This document shows positions 43,597-52,839 of a DNA stretch of 64,000 nucleotides, in pieces (position 1 is the stretch's first letter; every line of letters starts with the position of its first letter). Under the pieces are notes generated by a model. The model searched no databases, was not told the DNA's origin, and saw nothing but the letters and a program-made list of their open reading frames with translations. The position numbers and the translations under genes are program-made. The stretch covers positions 24,453,501-24,517,500 of the forward strand of contig AP031355.1 of the NCBI GenBank assembly GCA_037833965.1, given 5' to 3'. Source of the stretch: Marchantia polymorpha subsp. ruderalis. Taxonomy: Eukaryota > Streptophyta > Marchantiopsida > Marchantiales > Marchantiaceae.

Positions 43597-44840
43597 ACGT
43601 TCTTGGGCTCGTTGGAACAAGCGTGTTGTGTTCTTTCCAACGAGCACCTAAATAAGTCAAACCGATAAGAATTGAGAAAGTTATGACGGTTTTACTCTTC
43701 CGCCAAAGGCGTTTGCCTATCCGCAAGCGTCCGCGTCCTACCCGCAGGCCGACTATCCGCACGCGTCCGCCTACTTGCAGGCGTCCGCGTCCTCCACGCA
43801 CGCCGCCTACTCGCAGGTCGTCCTTGGGCCAAAGGCCCCTCTATATGTTAACGCCGAAGGCTTCTCTAACTGTTAACGCCGAAGGCCTCTCGCCTAACCA
43901 TGACAGCCGCTTTCGACGCTCATAACTCATTGATGACTGATCCGTTTTAAGAGATCTTGGTCTCGTTGGAACCAGCGCGTCGAGTTCTTTCCAACGAGAA
44001 CCGAATCAAGTCAAACCGCTAAGAATTGAAAAAGATATGCGGGTTTTACTGCTTCGCCGAAGGCCTGCAACCGCCGAAGGAGTCCGTCCGCGCATAGGAC
44101 AAAAGTTGAACTCCCTTCCGCGTAGGCGGAATTCCCGCCGGAGTCGAACTCCTTCCGCCGAAGTCGAACGTCTACGTATCTTCCGATAGTCATAACTCCC
44201 TAAGTTCTTATCCGTTCCAAGCGTTCTTGAGCTCGTTAGAACGAGCGTGTCGAGCTCTTTCCAACGAGACCCTAACCAACGCAAACCGTTAAGAATTGAA
44301 AACGTTATGTTGGTTTTACTGCTTCGCCGAAGGCCTGCAACCGCCGAAGGCGTCCGTTTGCGCATAGGACAAAAGTTGATCTCCCTTCCGCGTAGGCGGA
44401 ATTCCCGCCGGAGTCGAACTCCTTCCGCCGAAGGCGAACGTCTACGTATCTTCCGATAGTCATAACTCCCTAAGTCCTCATCCGTTCCAAGCGTTCTTGA
44501 GCTCGTTAGAACGAACGTGTTGAGCTCTTTCCAACAAGACCCTAACCAATGCAAACCGTTAAGAATTGAAAACGTTATCACGATTTTACCCTTCCGCCAA
44601 AGGCGTTTGCCTATGCGCAGGAGTCCGCGTCCTACACGCAAGCCGCCTACGCTCAACCCGCCGAAGACCCTCCATATCAGAAACTTCCGCCGCTCCTAAC
44701 TCGGTGATGCCTCATCCGTTTCAAGAGTTCTTGGTCTTGTTGGAACGAGCGTCGCGAGCTCTTTCAACAAGACTCTAATTGAGTCAAGGGGTCACACATT
44801 GAAAAAGTTATGAGAGTTTCACTCCTTCGCCGAAGGCCTT
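43597..44840. repeat. Five tandem copies of the A/B/C leader module
   Basis: Module starts at 43597, 43951, 44221, 44491 and 44725; the central spacings are exactly 270 bp. Each copy opens with a conserved block (gttcttg-gctcgttggaa ... ctctttccaacgagac) that can fold with about 10-bp arms (CTCGTTGGAA/TTCCAACGAG). It is followed by a GCC-GAA-GGC hairpin zone and a ccgcgcataggac hairpin. Single homologous blocks lie in element A (about 40420-40545) and element B (about 50180-50400). Confidence 0.85.
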
Positions 44841-45024
44841 TTCCCGAAGGGACTTCCCCGAAGGCACTTCGCCGAAGACCTTGCCCCGAAGACCTCCTTC
44901 CGCACCTCTTACCCCCTAACCATCACACCAACTCCTAATCTTGCAGAAACTTTCAGAAAACCCCAAGCATAATTTTGCAAGAGCTTAAATCCAAACTTTT
45001 AACTCTCATTAGGGTAAAAAGACA

Positions 45025-45048
45025 TGTGAGCACAGTTTTGTGCTCACA
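45025..45048. repeat. Terminal perfect hairpin of element C
   Basis: TGTGAGCAC (45025-45033), loop agtttt, GTGCTCACA (45040-45048). The same word TGTGAGC opens the element at its other end. Confidence 0.9.
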
Positions 45049-45052
45049 CCTC

Positions 45053-45288
45053 CAACTCAATCCACTTGGAGAAATGCTCCACCATCACCAACACATACCG
45101 ATGATGTCGTGTAGTCAAAGGTAGTGGTCGAGCAAAGTCCAAACTCCAAATATAACCCAATCCCATGATAGGTAAGGGATGTAACTCTGGTTTCGGGGCA
45201 TTGAACGATGCCCTCACTCGATCACAAACCATGCAACGTGATACCAACTACTGTACCTGCGTATGCATACCACGCCACCAATACTGAC
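45053..45288 (-). pseudogene. Gypsy integrase, zinc-binding end and proximal core (fossil)
   Basis: Contains the YWWRGM motif that usually follows the HHCC finger, SRCMVCDRVRASFN, and the proximal core SLDFARPLPL...YVLVMVEHFSKWIEL. It lies between elements B and C. Its two flanks are the insertion points that prove both elements came later. Confidence 0.85.
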
Positions 45289-45388
45289 TGTAATAACCCA
45301 CTAAAGGCTAAAACTGCAATATAGTGGTAGAAAGGTCGAACCCACAGGGACAGAGGAACACACAGGGTACAAAGTGTCACGTTTTAAC

Positions 45389-46230
45389 AGACTATTGAGG
45401 AGTTTGAATTCTCAGGCAACTGTCACTCCCAGAGAATACTGCAAGTGTCCACTCGGAGCGCACTCGGAGGTCGCACAGTGCAGCGTAACACACACACACA
45501 CACACACCTGAAACTACAGAAACACAACCCAGAGATCCGTTAGGACCTCTACTCAAGATTTCAGGGGGGAAAGTCTCTCGAGGGTACACTCCGCAAAGCT
45601 GCGGGCAGTGACTCCCAACTCCGGCTTTTACAACACTTCCACTAGCTTGCTGCTAGTGTAGGAAACCCGGTTTGGACTGCCTACTTCGGATCGAAGTCAC
45701 TCCTACGCGGTGAACAACACTCTCAACTCACAAAACGCGCAGAGAACACAGGTCCGCACTGAAGGACTCACTGTGAAACATTCCAGTAACACAACAACAG
45801 TCTATTGAAGAGTTTGAATTCTCAGGCACTTGTCATTCCCAGAAATACTACAGGGGTTACCCTCAAGGCACCTGCTGCAGCGTAACCTGAATTTACAACC
45901 AAGGCTTACACAAAGTAGCAAAACTTCACTTTGGCATTCAGGGGAAAAATCCCAAGGAGTACAATCAGAAAGAAACACTCGAAGGTGTAGGGGCGAAACT
46001 GTTCAAGTATCTAACTAGTCACTGGCTCTGAGCATCGGCAGTCACCCGCAGGTGCAGATCCGAACTACTCAAGTCTCTAACCAATGTACTAGCTCTGAAC
46101 ATTCGGCCGAAGGCCTTCAGCTACAAAATGCGGAACGCTAAGTTGTAACTCCTCGTGCGTGGTGACAGAACTCAAGGACACAAACACGCAAAGGAAATGG
46201 GTTCCTGATCTGCACTTCTGATGGGAAAGA
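45389..46230. repeat. Diverged ~410-bp tandem duplication in the 3' part of element B
   Basis: Two blocks begin cagactattgaggagtttga (about 45390) and cagtctattgaagagtttga (about 45801). They share further words in the same order (tcattcccag-type, gcagcgtaac, attcaggggg, gaactactcaag, ctagctctgaacat). Element A has the same layout at about 35619 and 36038, so the duplication predates the split of A and B. Confidence 0.7.
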
Positions 46231-46298
46231 ACCCCAGGCAAAACGCCTGGAACTATTTTATACCCTCTAAGTCCTACCTAACACTACACTGCATTACG

Positions 46299-49200
46299 CT
46301 ACACGCCTGCACGGAACCACGCTACGCTACACTCCGCGGAACCTGTACTACGTCTCCTGCGCGGCCGACTGCCGCGCACTAACTCCCTACCCTGCCACTC
46401 TTCCGCTCGACTACGCAGTCCCAACCTCTGCAACGCCGCGGACACCTCCCCCTCGAGGGCGGACATGGTATCCTGTGCCTTCGACAGAAAGGCCTCGAGC
46501 TTCTTCGCTACCTTCCGCCGACTCCTACTGTCGCCTGACAACAACCCGGCTGCGCGCAATTCAAACTCACGCAGTGTGAGTTTCTCCTGCGCCTTCACTT
46601 CCCAGTGGGCGTAGCCCTTGAGACAGTGGGCGACTCGCCTCGCCGTCTCCACCTTCGTGCGATCCGCCTCCTTCCTGCGATCCTCTTCAATCGTCACTAA
46701 TTGCGATTCGGCTTCAGCACGTTGCGCTCTCAATTCGCCACACTCTGACTGCAAACTGCGGATTAATTCTTCATCCGCCTGCCGTGCGAGCTGACATTGT
46801 TCCAACAACCGCGTCTGTCGCACGAGCTCCTCTGACAAAATCCGATTCTGGGCCTGCTCAGAATCGAGTGCTTCCTTGACCTTCACCTGCTCCTTGGTGA
46901 GCTCGCCCAGTTTCTCATCCTTCATCTTCTCGGAGTGCTTGTAGAATTTCTGATTAAGCTTGTACTGTCCCCACAAGCACTCATGCTTCTCCTTCAAGTC
47001 CCTCAACTCCTGGTCCACTCTAGCTAATAGCTTGCTGGTATGGACTTTAGTGCGAGTCCGCCTGCGCACTAACTCGATGTAAGACCCCGGCTGGAGTGGG
47101 TCGGCGTATTTATCGACCTTGCGATCCAAGTACCGCAGCAACGGAATCACCTGCTCAGAGAGCGCCGCCGCCGGCGCTCCAACAATTTCCTCCTCCTCCT
47201 CCTCGGTGTCTTCTGCTCCTGACATCTCTTCCGTGGAGCCTCCGTCGTCATCATCCGAGTGGAGAATTTCAGTCGCCATTGATTGTGTCGGCGACTGCCC
47301 CGAGTGGGGCTGCACGTCCTCGACGTGTGCTGTCTGCGAAGGCACGGCTGCAGCCTCGCTGCTCATCGCCAAAATGTCTAAGGCGGAAGGCGAATGTATC
47401 CGAGCGGCATCCTTGTCGCTCGCTGGTTGATTGCCTACCGCATTCTCTCTGTCGCCGTCGTTCGTCGCCAAAGGCGATTGAGCGGAAGGTGGCTGGGCGG
47501 GGTTGGATTGCGCATCGCGCATCGAGATTTCATCCCGCGGACAATCACTCCGCTCCTCCGTCTGCTGCTCCCTCGATCGGTCCGTGGGGGCTGTGCCCGG
47601 CCCGTGCGCAGGCGCATTTACCGGCGCCTTGTCCGCCGCAGGCGTAGCGCCGCGGACACCTATCGCCGAAGGCGACATGGTCGGGGGCCGCACGCCCGAT
47701 GTTCCTTGGCCTATAGGCCCTACCGCCGAAGGCGCATCTATCGGCGGGCTTCTCGCCGATGGTGCGGCCTCCGCACGCTCTCTGCTCATATCTCCTCGGC
47801 TCGAAGGCCCTGGCGCCGAAGGCGCAAATTGCGGCGCGTGGTGCGCCGGAGGGTCTGGCCCCGAGGGCCGGTGTCTCGTAGGCGGTTCTTCCGCCGGCTC
47901 CTTCCCCTTCCTGCGTTGGAACGGGGGTGATTCTTGCCTGTGCACAGGCGGCACGTGCGGAGGTGCCCTGTGCACAGGCGACCTGTGCACAGGCGAGCAC
48001 CTGTGCACAGGCGGACTGCTCCTTCCCACGCGTAAGCGTAGATCCACGTCCACTTGTGTTCGCCGATCCGCGGAGGCTCGTCCGTCCGCGGAGGTTTGCC
48101 TGTGCGCAAACGGAACATCTGTCCGCATCGCACGTGGTAACTCCGGAGGCCCTTGGCCCGTAGGCGGCCTATCTCCCGACGAGGTTGCAGCGTGGCCCGT
48201 CTCTCGTGCGGTCGTCCGCGCTCCCTCTCGCCTCTCTGGCGACGCACTTCCTATCTCTGTCGCAATCGTCGCCGTGTCTGCACTGTCAGCTGGTAACACC
48301 AGTCTGCGTGCCTTCTGCTTCGGCCGGCTGTATGGCTCGCACAGCGGCCGCGGTCGAATGGGAGCAGAGGGTTCTTGATGCTGCTCCTCTTCAGACTCTT
48401 CCCTCCATCGCCGCTTCCGCGGCACTCGCGCTGCAGGAGTGTGTCTCCCTTCGTCCCTCCGTCTTGATGGGGTAGAAGTCGGTGACTCCTCTGCATCAGT
48501 GTCGACCTCGTTCTCCCGCACATACTTCCCGGGATGGTCGATGGACAATGGCGGAAAATGTTCAAGCTCCGCCGCTGTCAAACAATTCCGCTGTCGATAA
48601 AAATTGATGAGGAAAGGAGAAAGATGGTTTAGAGTTCCCCCCTTCTCCTCAAACGCGTGCTGTCGCATCACCCTGTGCAGGATGCTCGCCCAGTGAATTG
48701 GAGTTCCCTCGATGACGCATTCCACAAAAGAGACCTGCCACAATGTGATGTAGCAGGCGCGGTGCGGCTGCAGTAATTGCATCAGCGCCGCGGACAGAGT
48801 CCGGCGAAATCGATCTTTGTAATCACGGGTCCTGTACCCATTCTTGGTAGACCTCCCGGTCTTGAACAGCTCCACAAATTGCGCCTCTTCTTGCTTGGTC
48901 ACCTTGATGCTCTCGCTGTCGAAAAGGAGATGCCCTGGCATGCCAGCACATCTTCCCAACGCCTGCGCCCAATCTTGGACTGTCCACCGGTCAACATGCG
49001 GACGCAATCCGCGCGAGGGTGGTCCCTGTGGCTCTAGCCACTCGCGCACCATATTCGCGCAGATGTAATTCCATCCCCATAGTAAGAAATCGAGCTTTCT
49101 TGCTATTAAGCGCTCTTCGAAAGCGCGCAGCCCGTTCTGCGGCAGGCGAAGTGGCACCATCCGCAATCTGCTCGGTCTCGTCATTGCGTTCCTGGGGTTC

Positions 49201-49436
49201 GCTCGCCCGCTCATTCTACTTCCACACTGTCCGCGTTTCTTTCTCTCTCGGCAAACTCTAATCGCTCTCAATTCCAAATCACGCGCACTCACTTCTCCCT
49301 CAATCAACAAGAAATCTCCTGTGTGACGACGTCGAGAATGGTCCGCAGCCAGCAGATGGATGCGCGCAGCGCGCACAAGAGATTGGAATCGCGAATTCAA
49401 GAATGGGACGTTCTCCGCCGCCCGGTCGAAGGTCAT
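46299..49436 (-). CDS. Element B protein, 1045 residues, unknown function
   Basis: One uninterrupted frame starting ATGACCTTCGACC. Residues about 1-330 form a mostly helical, Trp-rich domain (KLDFLLWGWNYICANMVREW; WTVQDWAQALGRC; YITLWQVSFVEC). About 331-690 is a Pro/Arg/Ser-rich disordered linker with PSA/PSG and PVHR repeats spelled by DNA palindromes. About 720-760 is acidic (DDDDGGSTEEM, EDTEEEEEEIVG). About 765-1000 is a strong coiled coil (LLARVDQELRDLKEKHECLW; SEELVRQTRLLEQCQ). The end is basic (RPRRRRSTGS). No transposase DDE/DDD core, reverse transcriptase, Gag knuckle or helicase was recognised. The layout recalls a structural or nucleic-acid-binding Gag-like or plant-transposon ORF, but that is a guess. 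It is conserved with the broken copy in element A. Confidence 0.7.
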   Translation of the reverse strand: MTFDRAAENVPFLNSRFQSLVRAARIHLLAADHSRRRHTGDFLLIEGEVSARDLELRAIRVCRERKKRGQCGSRMSGRANPRNAMTRPSRLRMVPLRLPQNGLRAFEERLIARKLDFLLWGWNYICANMVREWLEPQGPPSRGLRPHVDRWTVQDWAQALGRCAGMPGHLLFDSESIKVTKQEEAQFVELFKTGRSTKNGYRTRDYKDRFRRTLSAALMQLLQPHRACYITLWQVSFVECVIEGTPIHWASILHRVMRQHAFEEKGGTLNHLSPFLINFYRQRNCLTAAELEHFPPLSIDHPGKYVRENEVDTDAEESPTSTPSRRRDEGRHTPAARVPRKRRWREESEEEQHQEPSAPIRPRPLCEPYSRPKQKARRLVLPADSADTATIATEIGSASPERREGARTTARETGHAATSSGDRPPTGQGPPELPRAMRTDVPFAHRQTSADGRASADRRTQVDVDLRLRVGRSSPPVHRCSPVHRSPVHRAPPHVPPVHRQESPPFQRRKGKEPAEEPPTRHRPSGPDPPAHHAPQFAPSAPGPSSRGDMSRERAEAAPSARSPPIDAPSAVGPIGQGTSGVRPPTMSPSAIGVRGATPAADKAPVNAPAHGPGTAPTDRSREQQTEERSDCPRDEISMRDAQSNPAQPPSAQSPLATNDGDRENAVGNQPASDKDAARIHSPSALDILAMSSEAAAVPSQTAHVEDVQPHSGQSPTQSMATEILHSDDDDGGSTEEMSGAEDTEEEEEEIVGAPAAALSEQVIPLLRYLDRKVDKYADPLQPGSYIELVRRRTRTKVHTSKLLARVDQELRDLKEKHECLWGQYKLNQKFYKHSEKMKDEKLGELTKEQVKVKEALDSEQAQNRILSEELVRQTRLLEQCQLARQADEELIRSLQSECGELRAQRAEAESQLVTIEEDRRKEADRTKVETARRVAHCLKGYAHWEVKAQEKLTLREFELRAAGLLSGDSRSRRKVAKKLEAFLSKAQDTMSALEGEVSAALQRLGLRSRAEEWQGRELVRGSRPRRRRSTGSAECSVAWFRAGV
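47936..48012. repeat. Cluster of four GCCTGTGCACAGGC palindromes in the element B ORF
   Basis: Four copies of the 12-14-bp perfect palindrome lie within 77 bp. In the minus-strand frame CCT-GTG-CAC-AGG reads Pro-Val-His-Arg, giving the PVHR repeats of the linker. Further copies lie in the non-coding leader near 49783, 50102 and 50162. Confidence 0.9.
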
Positions 49437-50689
49437 GGTCGGCTCTTGGTCGTGAAGAACGTCTCACTTGATGGCCGCGCCGGCTGTACGCTGGAACGGT
49501 CTTCGCTCTCACGCGCGGCTTCACGCTCCGCCGTCGTCGATTAAACTCTCACGCTCGAATTGGCGGATTTGAACTCCGTGAGCGTGTCACCCTGTGGACA
49601 TGGGGACGTAGCGCCGAAGGCGAGTTTTCCGCCTTGCGCGGTACACTTGTTCGTACCGCCCCTCGGCCAATCTCCTTCTGCCTTGACGCGTGTGTCCGCA
49701 TGTCGGACAAAAATTCAACTCCTGCCTGTGCGCAGGCAGGGGCCTCGGCGGTTTTCTCCGCCGGCGCGGAACTTGAACATCCTCCTGTGCACAGGCGTTC
49801 GCCTGTGCGCAGGCGAATTCCGTCCGCGGCGCTGCGCTGGCGCGGAAGGCGTTGACCGTGGTCAGCCGTCTCCGTCCAGACTGTCCGTTCCTTGTCTCTC
49901 CGTCGGTGCTTCCACTGCCGCAACTCCGTCCGCCCAAGAGCGCATCCACCCGTGCCGTCCGCACGGTCCGTACCTGTTGGATTACTCTGGCGGCTCTTCC
50001 GACGTACGCGGCGCTGCGCTAGCGCGGAAGGCGCCGTACACTTTCTACCTCACAAGGCGCATTTCTAGGGCCCAAGGCGGATTTTCCGCCGACGCCGAAG
50101 TGCCTGTGCACAGGTGTACGCCTGTGCGTAGGCGGACTTCGCGCCTTCCCTAACCCTACTTTGCCTGTGCACAGGCGAACGCCTTCGTCCGCGCATAGGA
50201 CAAAACTTGAATCCCCCTTCCGCGTAGGCGGAATTCGCGCCGGTGGCGAACTCCTTCCGCCGTAGGCGACCGCCTCCGTTTCTTCCAGTAGCGATAACTC
50301 CCTAAGTCCTCGTCCGTTCCAAGCGTTCTTGGGCTCGTTAGAATCAGCGCGTCGAGCTCTTTCCAACGGGACCCTAACTTGGTCAAGGCGCCCAAGGGTT
50401 GACCTAATTACGGGGGCTTCCCTACAGCCGCGGACGCAACCTCCGAAGGCGAGTTTTGCGCCGTGCGCCGTAGAGATCCTAACTGCGGAGCTCGCAGGGA
50501 GGGTGGTGCCTGTCCTTACTGCGGCACCCCAAATCCCAGATTCTACAAGATCCCTCGAGAATTCCCGCGATCTTCCGGATTCACTCTGTTTTGATGTACC
50601 AAAGGCTATTTACAATGCTGCCAGGGTACAGTTTTTCAAAAATGTTTTAATTTCCTCAAAATTGCCAAAAGTGGGGTACCACACTGACC

Positions 50690-51235
50690 AAGGAGTAAGC
50701 TATACGTACGCTTCAGTCCAAAATATCCCAACTCCTCATGAGCATGTCTCACAATGCGTGCTCTCTGAGCTGGATGCAGTACTACTCGTATCCTACCGTC
50801 CTCCCACACTCGGAGAACATGTGGATCCTCCAATCGGTATCCCTTCGCCCGCTGGAGAACACGATCTCGCTCCTTGGCACCCACTGTGCCTGGCACCATA
50901 CTGGTCCGTAAGAACTCCAACACCAACGCATCATCATGAACATAACGCTGGTACACACCACCATCCTCAACCTCAAGATCTGAAGGCTGACTATCTACTC
51001 TCTGACTAGAGTAAGATGTCAAGTGATCCTCATTGCTAGAGGCTCCACGTAACCAACACATGAAGGCAGATGCATGCCAACCGGGCACCATCTCCTCATC
51101 AACCTCACCATGCCATCTAACTCCAGTGTCATCCTCCTGGCTAGTGCATGGGTTCCGACTCAAACCGTCGGCATCCAGGTTCGCAACTCCGGGCCTATGC
51201 ACCAGCTGAAAGTCATACTCTTGTAAGATGAGAGC
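50690..51235 (-). pseudogene. Gypsy RNase H end to integrase zinc-binding region (fossil)
   Basis: Motifs HRPGVANLDADGLSR (typical RNase H C-terminal signature of Ty3/gypsy) and VRHAHEELGYFGLKRTYSLL (His-rich start of the integrase zinc-binding region). Element B interrupts the sequence immediately after LLLGQ. Confidence 0.85.
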
Positions 51236-52621
51236 TCACCGTGCAAGCTTCCCTGTGAGCTTGTTGGACTCCATCAACCACTTGAGCGGCTGATGATCGG
51301 TAACAAGGGTAAACAGCGTACCAAACAAGTAACACCTGAAGTGTGTCACAGCCCACACCGCTGCCAAACACTCTCCCTCGTACGAACTATATCGCGCCTC
51401 TGCTGCATTGTTCGAATCACTAGCGTACGCAACCACAAACTCCTTGCCCTCATCATCACGCTGCGTCAACACCGCTCCAAGTCCTAACATACTTCAATCA
51501 ATGTGCAACTGGTATGAACGACCTTTGATAGGTCTCCTCAAGATGGGAGCGGCCACCAACCTGGTCTTGAGCTCAATAAAAGCTCTCTCCTGCTCATCTT
51601 CCCATTGCCACTCCTGATCCGACTTCAGCAACTACTTCAAAGGCTTCGCTATAGCACTAAATCCCTTCACATACCTCCGGTAATAGTTCGCCAAACCCAT
51701 GAATGCACGAACCCTACTCACATCCGCCGGACAAGGAATGCGCGCAATAGCCTCCACCTTTGCCTGCTGAACTCCCAAACCACCTGGGTAGATCACATGA
51801 CCCAATTACTCCACCTTCTACTGGAAGAACCTACACTTCCCAGGATGTAACCGCAAACCATGAGCCCTAAAACGCTCAAGCACAATTTGCAAATGTATCT
51901 GGTGTTGCTCCACCGTGTCGCTAAACACCAAGATATCATCAATGTAACATCTAACGAAATCTAGCCCCGCTAGAATCCTGTCCATCACTCTTTGGAACTC
52001 GGTAGGTGCATTCTTCAACCCAAAGGGTAAGAATCGCCACAGATACAAACAATCCTTGCCGTGGGAGTTGACGCGCCAAAACGCTGTCTTGGCCTTGTCC
52101 TCCTCTCGAATCGGCAACTGATGATATCTTGCCCGAAGATCCAAAGTACTAAAAATCCTCGCATGTCCCACCACATCAAAGATTTCCTCAGGTGTATGCA
52201 TGGCATACTTATCGGCCTTCGTCTGCCGATTGATAGGACGGTAGTCTCCACACATGCGCCTATCCGTGTAGTTGCCATGTACATCCTTCTTTGCCAGCAT
52301 AACAGTGGCTGAAGCATACTCACCATGCGACAACTCCACTAACCCAGCCTCCAATAACTCCAATGTCCGACTCCGAATCAAATCCCTTTCCATATCACTA
52401 TATCAATAGGGACGATTGAAGATTGGCGTATCAAAGTCCAACTCTATCCGTATGCCAAGTCCAATCAAAGTACCGAACTCCTTCATACTGAAGGCAAAAC
52501 AACTACTATAGTCACGTAGGAATTGTGTCAACCGTCGCCTCTCTCCTCCGGTGATCTGAGAACCAATCGATGGCTCCCACTCCTCCTTCATGGATACACA
52601 AGAGGGAAGCGATACTGTCAC
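51236..52621 (-). pseudogene. Gypsy reverse transcriptase and RNase H (fossil)
   Basis: The reverse transcriptase is recognised by DYRPINRQT, FSTLDLRARYHQLPI, FLPFGLKNAPTEFQRVM and the catalytic YIDDILVFSD box. The RNase H region has LGAVLTQRDDEGKEFVVAY, SSYEGECLAAVWAV and LVTDHQPLKWL. This order and these motifs place the element with Ty3/gypsy rather than Ty1/copia. Broken. Confidence 0.9.
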
Positions 52622-52839
52622 TGGTTGCTATGCCACATCCTCCAAAGAAGGGCTCTCCGTACCCTCCTTCGTAGCAACCTCCACGTGACCAACATCTCCA
52701 ACTGCGTGGGCGGCCACTCTAGCAAGTCCTCTCGTCACGTTCCATGAATTCCAAGGATGACGAATATCTCGCCTGTCGCCCCCAGCCATTGCCACTACCG
52801 TCCCGGTAGACAATGAGCTAACAAGTGGTGTAACAACCA

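Larger units (their letters stand above)
42343..45048. mobile_element. Element C: TG...CA insertion in the gypsy integrase
   Basis: 2.7 kb inserted between the two parts of the integrase core. It starts TGTGAGCC (42343) and ends GTGCTCACA (45048). The flanking 5-mers ccacc (42338-42342) and cctcc (45049-45053) match in four of five places. The right end is a perfect hairpin. Inside are a 31/46-bp minisatellite and five copies of a module also found once in the leader of elements A and B, so C belongs to the same kindred. No long coding frame was recognised. Probably a non-autonomous derivative or an LTR-type solo copy. Confidence 0.7.
45289..50683 (-). mobile_element. Element B: 5.4-kb TG...CA element with an intact 1045-residue ORF
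   Basis: The ends are exact. CTGAC is duplicated at 45284-45288 and 50684-50688, and the host integrase motif is continuous across the empty site. It starts TGTAATAACCCACT; its right end reads TGTGGTACCCCACT on the other strand (14 of the first 20 positions match). There are no long terminal repeats inside. On the minus strand: a TATA-like GTAAATAG (about 50605-50612, also kept in A), a 1.2-kb hairpin-rich leader, the ORF, and 1 kb of 3' sequence holding a diverged tandem duplication of about 400 bp. Either a non-autonomous TIR element or a giant solo LTR with an ORF. It looks whole and is the youngest layer of the complex. Confidence 0.85.

Noticed and set aside
47503-48378. 291-codon open frame on the plus strand within element B
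   Set aside because: It is antisense to the GC-rich linker of the 1045-residue ORF; the length comes from palindromic repeats that read well on both strands.
35520-50683. Elements A and B as the two LTRs of a single giant retrotransposon
   Set aside because: B has its own perfect 5-bp duplication and sits inside the integrase of another element, A has different flanking 5-mers, and the DNA between them is host-like spacer plus gypsy sequence.
45289-50683. Helitron or LINE identity for element B
   Set aside because: It has TG...CA ends with a 5-bp duplication, no Rep/helicase, no reverse transcriptase and no poly-A tail.
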